NCBI GenBank assembly: GCA_016795205.1
Contig: JAEUHZ010000026.1
Coordinates: forward strand, 58,419 to 122,418
Source of the DNA: Planctomycetota bacterium
GTDB lineage: Bacteria > Planctomycetota > UBA1135 > GCA-002686595
DNA length: 64,000 nucleotides
Direction of reading: 5' to 3'
In this document: positions 33,911 through 41,500 of the stretch, piece after piece
How positions within the stretch are numbered: position 1 is the first letter of the stretch
Layout of the letters: every line of letters starts with the position of its first letter
Notes under the pieces: model-generated
What the model was told of the DNA's origin: nothing
The model's input: the letters and a program-made list of their open reading frames with translations, nothing else
Database searches by the model: none
Translations under genes and position numbers: made by a program

Positions 33911-34978
33911 ATGACCGAGATGCAACCGAAGCGGCTCACCGACTACGCGTCCTGCGCGGGTTGAGCCGCGAAGATGCCCATCGGGCAGCTCGCGCACGTG
34001 CTGCGCGGACTCAACGACCAGGGTGACGGGCGGATGCTCGTGGGACCGGAGACCTTCGACGACGCGGGCGTCGTCGAGCTCGCGGGCGTGGAGGGTCTGC
34101 CCGCGGACACGAACCTGGCCCTGGTCCAGACCGTCGACTACTTCCCACCGGTCGTCGACGACCCCTGCTTCTACGGGGCGATCGCGGCGGCGAACTCGCT
34201 CTCGGACGTCTACGCGATGGGCGGGCGACCGTTCACGGCGCTCAATCTGGCCGGCATTCCCAAGGACTTCGCGCCCGAGTGGACGGCCGAGATCTTCCGC
34301 GGCGGGTTCGAGAAGTGCCGCGAAGCCGGCGCCCTGGTCGTCGGCGGGCACACGGTCCAGACCGCCGAGGCGCTCTTCGGCTTCGCGATCACGGGCTTCG
34401 TCGACCGGCGCGCGGTCGCGGCCAACAGCGGGGCGCGGCCGGGCGACCTGCTCTACCTCACGAAGCGGCTCGGCACGGGGGCGCTCACGACGGCCGGGAA
34501 GCAAGGCCAACTCGCCTGGGCCGAGCTACTCCCCGCGGCGCGCCAGATGGCGGAGCTCAACGACCGCGCCGCTGCGGCCATGAACGCCACGCGCATCCAC
34601 GCCGCGACGGACATCACGGGGTTCGGGCTGGCGGGACACGCGCGCAACCTGGCGCGCGGCTCGGGTGTGACGCTCGCGATCGAGCTCGGGAGCCTGCCGC
34701 TGCTCGAGCGCGCGCTGGACTTCGCGCGCGCCGGCGTCGTCTCGGGCGGATCGCGGAAGAACCGCGCGGCGCTCGCGCAGGTCGTGTCCGTGCGTGCCGG
34801 GATCGAGGAGGCGCTCGCGACCCTGGGATTCGAGGCCGAAACCTCGGGCGGACTGCTGATCGCCGTGCCCGCCGCGCGCGCGGAGCAGCTCGAAGCCGAG
34901 CTGCGCGCGCGCGACGTCCTGGTCGCGCGCGTCGGCGAGGTCCGTCCGCGCGGCGACGTGCTCGTCGCGTTCGAGTAG
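33911..34978 (+). CDS. selD: Selenide, water dikinase containing selenocysteine (in-frame UGA)
   Basis: A 355-residue SelD if the TGA at 33962-33964 is read as selenocysteine at residue 18. The frame runs from ATG 33911 (MTEMQPKRLTDYASCAG), through TGA, then AAKMPIGQLAHVLRGL and on without another stop. The Sec sits exactly where E. coli SelD has Cys17, followed by the catalytic Lys21. ATP-binding motifs such as VDYFPPVVDDPCFYGAIAAA and VVGGHTVQTAEALFG are intact. SelD makes selenophosphate from selenide and ATP, the Se donor for SelA. A gene caller ignoring UGA would start at 33974 and lose the active site. selA and tRNA-Sec in the same window support read-through. Confidence 0.93.
33965..33990 (+). 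promoter_or_regulatory. Candidate bacterial SECIS hairpin after the selD UGA
   Basis: Directly 3' of the UGA codon, T-GCCC-ATC-GGGC-A at 33975-33987 forms a 5-bp stem with a 3-base loop, and an AG/CT pair below a mismatch extends it. The apical part starts 10-12 bases after UGA, near where bacterial SECIS elements bind SelB. The loop is small and the consensus loose, so the exact structure is uncertain. Confidence 0.45.
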
Positions 34979-34987
34979 GGGATCCGC

Positions 34988-36439
34988 GTGAGCGCCCGCG
35001 CGCCGTTCGTCCTGGGCGCGCGCGGCGCGCCGCTCGAGGCGCCGGAGAACACGCGCGCATCCTTCGCGGCGGCCTACGCGCTGGGGCTCGACGGCGTGGC
35101 CGGTGACCTGCGCGCCTGCGCCAGCGGAGAGCTCGTCGTGCACGCCGACCCCGGCCTGGAGCGCACCACGGACGGCCAGGGGCCGATCGCCGAGCGCCGC
35201 TGGACCGAGCTCGCGGACCTCGACGCGGGCACCTCCTTCCAGGCCCGGTTCCGCGGCGAGCGCCTGCTCCTCGCCGAGGAGCTCCTGGCGCTCGCGGACC
35301 TGCACGGCGGGGCCTCGAGCCTGCTCCTGTGCGCGCACGGCGCGCTCGACGTCGGTCGGCTCGCGGCGCTCGCGCGCGAACTCGCCCCGCGCGCTGCCGT
35401 GCGCCTGGCCGCGGACGACCGCGAGGTCGTGCGCGCCGCGCGCGATGCCGGGCTGGCGGCGGCGGCGGTCGCGCCGGGTCTCGACGAGCGGCTCCTCGAG
35501 CGCGTCCGCGCGGAGCCCGTCGCGGCGCTCCTCACGCCGCTCGAGGCCTGGCGCGCGCCGCTGGCGGCCGAGGACTGGCCCTTGGAGCGCTGGGCGACCG
35601 ACGTCGACGCGCCCGCGGACCTGCTCGACGCGCAGCGCCTCGGCCTGCACGCGTTCACGACGCGCGAGCCGCGCCGGGCCTTGGCCGCGCGCGCGCTCCA
35701 CGCGCTGGCGCCCGGGTTCGAGGGCCCCTGGCCGGTCGAGCCCGAGCCGATCGAGGTCCATCCGGAGGCGGGGAGCCTCCCGGCCGGGGATTGGAGCGGC
35801 TCGTGGACGACGCGCGCGCGGATCGTGAACCCCTTCGCGTTCCCCGTGCGGGTCCGCGTGGGTTTCGTCGTCCGCCGTGGTGCGTTCGACGTGTCGGGCC
35901 TGCCGCGCGCCTTCGAACTGGCGCCGGGCGCGTCGGAGCTCCTGACCTACTCCTTGACCGGGGGCGCGCGTCGGCCCGGCGGCGATCCGCTGGTCGTCGC
36001 GCGTTTCGCCTGGGCGCGCGGCCCGGGCCGCGTCGCGGGGGAGCTCGACGTCGACGCGCCGGTGGCGCGCGTGCGCACGGCGGTGGCCGACGCGATCCCG
36101 CGGCGGATCGTGCTGCTGCGCGACGACCCGCGCGAGCGCGCCGCGACGCTGGTCCTGCGCCGGCGCGCCGGACATCTCGTCGTCGCGCTCGAGTCGCCAG
36201 GCGTGCTCGCCGAGCCCTCTCTCGTGGTCCGCCTCGGTGCGCGCACCTTCCGCGGCCGCCGCGGCGTGCGCCTCCCGCTCCCCGACGATTTCGACGCGCG
36301 CCGCGCGGGGATCGCCTTCACCTGCGGCCTCGAAGCCTGGGATCGCGGCGAGCGCGTCGTGCGCCCGTGGGCCGGCGGACTCGGCGCGGGCGCCGATGCG
36401 GGAGCTCTGGGCGTGCTGCTGCCCGGCGCGCGCGCCTGA
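34988..36439 (+). CDS. GDPD-like TIM-barrel protein with degraded active site plus C-terminal beta domain
   Basis: A 483-residue protein from GTG 34988, 9 bases after selD. Residues 5-250 align with glycerophosphodiester phosphodiesterases: APLEAPENTRASFAAAYALG, then GELVVHADPGLERTTDGQGP and TELADLDAG. However, the usual HRG at the start reads ARG (GARGAPLEAP), and the metal-binding IExD strand reads GVAGDL, so the catalytic His and a metal Glu are missing; the later His and Asp remain. Residues about 270-483 form a beta-rich extension unlike anything I recognise. It may be a binding protein or pseudoenzyme. No signal peptide is visible. It is probably cotranscribed with selD. Confidence 0.65.
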   Translation: MSARAPFVLGARGAPLEAPENTRASFAAAYALGLDGVAGDLRACASGELVVHADPGLERTTDGQGPIAERRWTELADLDAGTSFQARFRGERLLLAEELLALADLHGGASSLLLCAHGALDVGRLAALARELAPRAAVRLAADDREVVRAARDAGLAAAAVAPGLDERLLERVRAEPVAALLTPLEAWRAPLAAEDWPLERWATDVDAPADLLDAQRLGLHAFTTREPRRALAARALHALAPGFEGPWPVEPEPIEVHPEAGSLPAGDWSGSWTTRARIVNPFAFPVRVRVGFVVRRGAFDVSGLPRAFELAPGASELLTYSLTGGARRPGGDPLVVARFAWARGPGRVAGELDVDAPVARVRTAVADAIPRRIVLLRDDPRERAATLVLRRRAGHLVVALESPGVLAEPSLVVRLGARTFRGRRGVRLPLPDDFDARRAGIAFTCGLEAWDRGERVVRPWAGGLGAGADAGALGVLLPGARA

Positions 36440-36454
36440 AGCGCGGGCCGGGGC

Positions 36455-37093
36455 TCACACCAACCCGCGCCGAATGGCCGCGACGACCGCTTCGGACTTC
36501 GAGTGCACGTGCAGCTTCGCGTAGATCGAGCGCACGTGGAAGCGCACCGTGTCGAGGCTCAGGCCGAGCACTCCGGCCGCGGTCTTGTAGCTGTGGCCGA
36601 GGACCAGCGCGCGCAGCACCTCGAGCTCGCGCGGGGAGAGCTCGGCCGCCGCGGGCGCGCTCGGGAAGCGCTGGAAGATCGTCAGGATCCGGCGCGCGAT
36701 CCCCGGCGAGATCGGCGCACCGCCGGCCACCAGCTCGCGGATCGCGCCGCGCAGCCGCTCGGGAGGCGTGTCCTTGAGCAGGTAGCCCGACGCGCCGGCA
36801 CAGATCGCCTCGAACACGTGCCGATCGTCGCCGAACACGGTCAGCACGAGCACGAGCGCCTGCGGATGGCGGGCGCGATAGCGCCGGATGCCGTCGATCC
36901 CCGAGAGCCCCGGCAGGCCGAGGTCCTGGAGCAGCACGTCGGGCGGCTGCACGAGGATCGAGGGCCATGCCTCCTCCATGGACGCGAAGTCGCCCACGAC
37001 GTGGAGCTGCGGATCGCTGCCGATCTCGGCCGCGAGGCCCGCTCGCGTCCGCGGCTCGTCCTCGACGAGCGCCACGCGGATCGGCGCGCTCAC
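36455..37093 (-). CDS. NarL/FixJ-type response regulator
   Basis: A 212-residue two-component response regulator. The receiver domain (IRVALVEDEPRTRAGLAAEI) has the phospho-acceptor Asp in DVLLQDLGLPGLSG and the conserved Lys in GYLLKDTPPE. The C-terminal LuxR-type HTH is LSPRELEVLRALVLGHSYKT followed by LGLSLDTVRFHVRSIYAKL. The GTG start at 37093 overlaps the stop of the histidine kinase gene, so the two form a matched pair. It should bind DNA once phosphorylated by that kinase; targets are not evident. The gene ends 15 bases from the convergent GDPD-like gene. Confidence 0.93.
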   Translation of the reverse strand: MSAPIRVALVEDEPRTRAGLAAEIGSDPQLHVVGDFASMEEAWPSILVQPPDVLLQDLGLPGLSGIDGIRRYRARHPQALVLVLTVFGDDRHVFEAICAGASGYLLKDTPPERLRGAIRELVAGGAPISPGIARRILTIFQRFPSAPAAAELSPRELEVLRALVLGHSYKTAAGVLGLSLDTVRFHVRSIYAKLHVHSKSEAVVAAIRRGLV

Positions 37094-40000
37094 GGCGTGC
37101 CTCCCCCGAGCCCGTGCGCGTTCCTGCGCGCGGCCTCGCGCTCCGCGCGCGTCGCCGGCGCGGTGAGCACGACGCGCGTCCCGCGGCTCGGGGCGGATTC
37201 CACGACGAGCTCGGCGCCCAGCTCGCGCGCGCGTCGGCGCAGGTTCGCGAGTCCGTTGCCGGCGGCGACGCGTGCGGGCTCGAAGCCCAGGCCGTCGTCG
37301 CGCACCTCGAGGCGCAGCGTGTGCTCGTCCAGCGCCAGCAGCACCTCGACGGACCTGGCCCGCGCGTGGCGCGCGCTGTTGGCCAGCGCCTCCTTGCAGA
37401 TCAGGTAGAGGTGGCGCTTCCTGTCCGGCGCGACGGGCACGGACGCCAGGAGCTCGGCCGCGGGCGCGCGCACGTCGAGCGCGGCGCCCGACTCCTCGAC
37501 GAGCTCGACCGCACAGCGTCGCAGGCGCCCGACCAGGTCGAGCAGCGTGCCGTGTCGGGCATCGAGGGCCCAGACGAGATCGCTCATCGAGGAGCGCAGC
37601 TCGCGCGCCGCGGTGGCGACTTCGCGCAGCGCCAGACCACGCTCCTCGTGGGCCCCGCGGCGCGCGAGCTCGCTCGTGATCGCGATGCGGGCCAGCCCCG
37701 CGCCGATGTCGTCGTGCAGGTCCGCCGCGATCTGCGAGCGCACGCGCTCGAGGGCTTGCGCCCGCCGCAGGCGCGCGCGGTGCACGGCCCAGCCGGCCGC
37801 GAGCAGCGCCAGCGCCGCCGCGGCCACGGTCTCCGGCCGCCGCCACGCTGGCGGGAGGACCGTGATCGACGCGCAGGCCGGTTCGCCGGGGAGCGCGCTG
37901 GCGGGATCCAAGGCGCGCACCGCGAGGCGGTAGCGTCCGGCGGCGAGGCCGGCGTAGCGCAGCACACCGTCGCCTGCAGGTCGGCTCCAGTCGGCTTCCT
38001 GCGGCTCGAGCCGCGACTGATAGAGGAGGCGGTGTCCACGCGACGGATCGACGGCCACGAACTCGAACTCGAGGCCGCTCTGCCGCTCCAGGACCTCGAT
38101 CGCCGGCAGCTCGGCGCTGCCCGCTGGCGGCAGCTCGAGCTCCCCGCCGGCGACCGCGCAACGCGTGAACCGCGTGCGCGGCGGCGGCGGCGGTGCGCGC
38201 CGCGGCCCGCCGCGCAAGCGCGTCACGCCCTCGGGGCCGGCGGCCCACACGTCGCCGTCGGGACCGACCGCGATCCCGAGGACCCAGCCGCGCGGGGCGG
38301 CCTCGGGGCCGAGGACGAGGTCGCAGGCGGCACGGTCCAGCGCGATGCGTCGGACGCCGCGCGAGGTGCCGGCGACGACGTCGCCGTCCTGGTCCTCGGC
38401 CAGCGCGAACACGGCCTCGCCGCGGTGTCCGCCGTGGACCGCGCAGCCCTCCAAGCGCGGCCGCTCCGCCTGCGGGTCGTGCACGACGAACAGCCCCTGG
38501 AAGCGCGTGCCGACCCACAGGCGGCCGTGCGCGTCGACGAGCAGCGCGCGGGGCTCGAGCGGGCCGCGCTGCGCCTCGGGCCATTCCACGGGCTCCAGCG
38601 CGCCGCCGTGCGCGCGCCACAAGCGCCGTCCATCCTCGACCCAGGCCGAGCCGTCCTTGGCCCACGCGATCGAGCGCGCCGGTCCCTGCGGCAACGCGAG
38701 ACCGAGGTCGCGGAAGCGACCGCTCGCGGGCTCGCGCGCGAAGATCCGACCATCCGTCGTGGCCACGACGGGCTCTCCGTGCGGATCGAGGCCCAGGACG
38801 CGTGACGCCAGGCTCGCGAGCCCCTGCTTTGCACCCTGGAGTTCGGCCCGCGCCAGGTCGGGCCCACGTTCTCCCGCGGCGCGAAACAGCCCGGCTTCGA
38901 CGCCGATCCACCACTCACCCTGCGCGTCCCGCACGAGGCTGTGCTGGATCCGGTCGAACGGCGGCCGGTCCGAGCCGGGGACGAGGCGCACGCCCGTGGC
39001 GTCGATCTCGAAGACACCCGAGACCTCCATCGTCGCCAGCGCGCCGCCCGCAGGCAGCACGGTGATCCCGGCCGCATGGCCGTCGCCGAGCCCGCTGCGC
39101 TGCGAGTAGCGCTCGTCGCGCGCTGCGGGCAGGAAGGCTGCGCCGGCCTGGTGCGTTCCGATCCACAGGCCACCACCGGGCTCGGGCGTCAGCGCACGGA
39201 CCCAACGATCGGGCAGGCCGTGCTCGACCGACAGCCGGCGCACGCCTTGCGAGTCGATGCGCACGAGCCCGGCGCTCGTCGCGACCCAGGCGCGTCCGGA
39301 GTCGTCCTCGGCGACGTCGTAGAGCGAGGCGCCCGGATCGAGTCCCAGCTCGATCTGTCGCACCTGCGCGCGCTCACCGGCCCGCGCACCGACCTCGACG
39401 ATCCACAGCGAGCGCAGGCGCGCGACCCACAGGCCGCCCGCCGCGCGCGCGCAGGCGGCGCGGACTTCACCGCGGGCCTCGGGCGGCAGCGGCCAGCGCG
39501 CGGGCGCCGCCTGGATGGACTCGAAACGACAGACCTCGTCCGCACCGACGAACGTCGGATCCCCGCGCGCGTCGCGCACGTGGCGGCCGAACCAGGGCGC
39601 CTCGAAGCCGGCGACGGGCGCGAACTCGAGCTGAGCGCCGTGCTGCAGTGGGGCGGCGAAGAGCCCCTGATCCGTGACGATCCAGGCGGCGCCGCGCGGG
39701 TCGAACACGATCTCGTACACGCGCTGCGCGGGATTCGCGGGGCCGCGCGCGTCGACGCGGAAGGCGCGCTCGCCCGGCGCGCGACGGGCGAGGCCGCCGC
39801 CGTGCGTGCCGAGCCAGATCGTCCCGTCGGGGGCCTCCGCGATGGACCACACGAGCGGGTTCGAGAGGCCTTCCGCAGCCCCGAAGCTCACGCAGCGCCG
39901 GCCGTCGAAGCGGCCCGCGCCCTCGAAGGTCGCGAACCAGACGTGCCCCTCGCGGTCGCGACGGATGGCGTTGACCCGTGGGTGCGGCAGCCCGTCGGCC

Positions 40001-40101
40001 GTGCCCCACGCGCGCACGACCACCTCCTGCGCGGACGTCGCGGGCAACGCGCACAGCATGACGGCGGCGAGACTTGGCACGCACAGAGGGTCGGGCCGCA
40101 C
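37090..40101 (-). CDS. Two-component-propeller sensor histidine kinase (HisKA_3 type)
   Basis: A 1003-residue membrane sensor. A signal peptide (to about residue 24, ATSAQ) precedes fourteen or so propeller blades with repeats like VWFATFEGAGRFDG, TIWLGTHGGGLARR and GLWIGTHQAGAAF. These are Reg_prop repeats, giving two seven-bladed propellers. A Y_Y_Y-type beta domain (about 690-760) and one membrane helix (AAAALALLAAGWAVHRARL) follow. The kinase core has the phospho-His in IAADLHDDIGAGLAR, the N-box KEALANSARHA and the G-box VRDDGLGFEPARVAAGNGL. It should sense an extracytoplasmic ligand, often a polysaccharide in this family, and phosphorylate the overlapping response regulator. The ligand is unknown. 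Confidence 0.92.
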   Translation of the reverse strand: MRPDPLCVPSLAAVMLCALPATSAQEVVVRAWGTADGLPHPRVNAIRRDREGHVWFATFEGAGRFDGRRCVSFGAAEGLSNPLVWSIAEAPDGTIWLGTHGGGLARRAPGERAFRVDARGPANPAQRVYEIVFDPRGAAWIVTDQGLFAAPLQHGAQLEFAPVAGFEAPWFGRHVRDARGDPTFVGADEVCRFESIQAAPARWPLPPEARGEVRAACARAAGGLWVARLRSLWIVEVGARAGERAQVRQIELGLDPGASLYDVAEDDSGRAWVATSAGLVRIDSQGVRRLSVEHGLPDRWVRALTPEPGGGLWIGTHQAGAAFLPAARDERYSQRSGLGDGHAAGITVLPAGGALATMEVSGVFEIDATGVRLVPGSDRPPFDRIQHSLVRDAQGEWWIGVEAGLFRAAGERGPDLARAELQGAKQGLASLASRVLGLDPHGEPVVATTDGRIFAREPASGRFRDLGLALPQGPARSIAWAKDGSAWVEDGRRLWRAHGGALEPVEWPEAQRGPLEPRALLVDAHGRLWVGTRFQGLFVVHDPQAERPRLEGCAVHGGHRGEAVFALAEDQDGDVVAGTSRGVRRIALDRAACDLVLGPEAAPRGWVLGIAVGPDGDVWAAGPEGVTRLRGGPRRAPPPPPRTRFTRCAVAGGELELPPAGSAELPAIEVLERQSGLEFEFVAVDPSRGHRLLYQSRLEPQEADWSRPAGDGVLRYAGLAAGRYRLAVRALDPASALPGEPACASITVLPPAWRRPETVAAAALALLAAGWAVHRARLRRAQALERVRSQIAADLHDDIGAGLARIAITSELARRGAHEERGLALREVATAARELRSSMSDLVWALDARHGTLLDLVGRLRRCAVELVEESGAALDVRAPAAELLASVPVAPDRKRHLYLICKEALANSARHARARSVEVLLALDEHTLRLEVRDDGLGFEPARVAAGNGLANLRRRARELGAELVVESAPSRGTRVVLTAPATRAEREAARRNAHGLGGGTP

Positions 40102-40149
40102 GCCCGGAGCCGCAAGTCGGCCCAGCTCGGGGCGTGCAGCCCGGGGGCC

Positions 40150-40626
40150 TCAGCGGGCGCGAGCCGTCGTCGCGGCCTCGACGAGCACGACGTCGAAGGG
40201 TCCCTCGCGTTCCATGAAGAACACGCACGGCTCGGAGCCCTCGACGCGCGTGACGTGCGGGACGCCGGCCGGGATCGAGAAGAAGGAACCAGGGCCGAGG
40301 CGCTTGGCCGGCGCGCCGTCCACGGCCAGGGACAGCGTCCCGGAGACCACGACGCCGCGGTCGCCGTGCGTGTGCGCGTGGAGCGGCGAGGCGAGGCCGA
40401 CGGGATAGCGGAAGTAGGCTCGGTGCGAGCCCTGGAACGGATCGCCGACGAGGCGCGCCTGCTCGGCCCCGGCGATGCCCGGCAGCGGACGCCACTCGAG
40501 CTCGTGCACGGCGACGAGTTGGCTGGTACGGATCGGCAGGTCGTCGCGCGTGGCGTTCGTCGAGCCGCAGGCGGTGAGCGCGGCGAGCGCGAGCGCGCCG
40601 GCCATCCCCTTCGTGTTCGTGGTCAT
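40150..40626 (-). CDS. Cupin-domain lipoprotein
   Basis: A 158-residue protein from ATG 40626, preceded by GAGGAGA as ribosome-binding site. MTTNTKGMAGALALAALTAC is a lipoprotein signal with the lipobox LTAC. The mature part is a single cupin: PLHAHTHGDRGVVVSGTLSL gives the first metal motif (two His plus further ligands) and GSFFSIPAGVPHVTRVEG the second with its His. Such single cupins bind a metal and may be sensors, dioxygenases or isomerases; no substrate can be deduced. It lies 48 bases upstream of the histidine kinase on the same strand, so cotranscription is possible. tRNA-Sec lies on the other side, oppositely oriented. Confidence 0.8.
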   Translation of the reverse strand: MTTNTKGMAGALALAALTACGSTNATRDDLPIRTSQLVAVHELEWRPLPGIAGAEQARLVGDPFQGSHRAYFRYPVGLASPLHAHTHGDRGVVVSGTLSLAVDGAPAKRLGPGSFFSIPAGVPHVTRVEGSEPCVFFMEREGPFDVVLVEAATTARAR

Positions 40627-40800
40627 GGACAGGTTCTCCTCGGGTCTCTGACGGGATGTCGGACCCCGTCCGGCGCCGATCCTCTCGGAACGGTGGGCGC
40701 GCGCCGAGCCGCATGAACATGCAGGGGCGTGCGCCACCCGCCGGGCGCCCTCGCGGCTTGCACGCTGCTGCGTGGGCCGCTCGAATGGCGCGGCAAGCGG

Positions 40801-40898
40801 GGGAGCGGATCGGTGCTGGTGTGCCGCCCGGCCTTCAAAGCCGGTTGGGCTTCGTGAACAGCGGGGCCGGTGGGTTCGATTCCCATGCGCTCCCGCCA
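40801..40898 (+). tRNA. selC: tRNA-Sec (anticodon UCA)
   Basis: A 98-base tRNA with encoded CCA. The acceptor GGGAGCG pairs with CGCTCCC (7 bp, with an eighth position G/G opposed). The D-arm is a 6-bp stem (CGGTGC with GTGCCG) as expected for bacterial tRNA-Sec. The anticodon arm CCGGC-CTTCAAA-GCCGG displays UCA. The variable arm is long (about 20 bases), and the T-arm is GTGGG-TTCGATT-CCCAT. Extended length, 6-bp D-stem and UCA anticodon distinguish it from tRNA-Ser. It is charged with Ser and converted by SelA to read UGA, for example in the selD of this window. Confidence 0.93.
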
Positions 40899-41097
40899 AG
40901 CCTGCCGGTGCTCGGCGTCACGCCGATCGGCGGGACGGGGGCTCACCCACGGCACAGCGGAGGGTCCCGACCTTGCGACGCACAGCGCGCGCGCCAACCG
41001 GGACATGCAGCGCGGGCGCGCCCTCGAGGAGGACGCGCCCGCGGGTGACTGAGGGCGACGGTGGCTTCGGGCGAGGGTCCGAGGACCCTCGGGCGGA

Positions 41098-41340
41098 TCA
41101 GAGCATCCGCGCGCGGATGACGCGCGCGATCTCCTTCTGGATGCCCCAGACGGCCCGGACGTGAGCCTGCGGGTTGCCGGCGCACAGCAGGCAGTCGTTC
41201 GGCTCGGGGTCCGACACGGCGGCGCCGCGCGCGTGCGCGTCGCAGATGCGTCCGTCGATCGAGCGCGCACCGAGTCCGGCGGAGAGCGCGACGACGGCGG
41301 CCAGGGCCAAGCCCGCGGAGAGGGTGACGAACTTCTGCAT
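41098..41340 (-). CDS. Small secreted protein with CxxC motif, unknown function
   Basis: An 80-residue protein with a signal peptide (MQKFVTLSAGLALAAVVALS, cut near AGLGARS) and a mature part of about 55 residues. It contains three Cys, two of them in NDCLLCAGNPQ, which could bind heme, a metal or be redox active. The ATG at 41340 follows a strong GGAGGAAGG ribosome-binding site. It stands alone between tRNA-Sec and the NfeD operon, on the opposite strand to both. I do not recognise a family. The length, signal peptide and ribosome-binding site together support a real gene. Confidence 0.6.
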   Translation of the reverse strand: MQKFVTLSAGLALAAVVALSAGLGARSIDGRICDAHARGAAVSDPEPNDCLLCAGNPQAHVRAVWGIQKEIARVIRARML

Positions 41341-41500
41341 GATCCTTCCTCCGTCCTGAGAGTAGGGGACCGGCGCAGCGCCGGCAAGGGTCGGCCGCCC
41401 CGCACGGTACGACCTCCGTTTCGGCCGGGCGCGCTCCGGCGTGGAGCGAATCCGGCGTGGATCGCGCGCCGGACCCTGGAAGACCTAGACTGCCGCCCCC

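Noticed and set aside
33911..33973. selD looks interrupted by a stop codon and could be called a pseudogene
   Set aside because: The stop is a TGA exactly at the catalytic Sec/Cys position, the frame is intact on both sides, and selA and tRNA-Sec are nearby.
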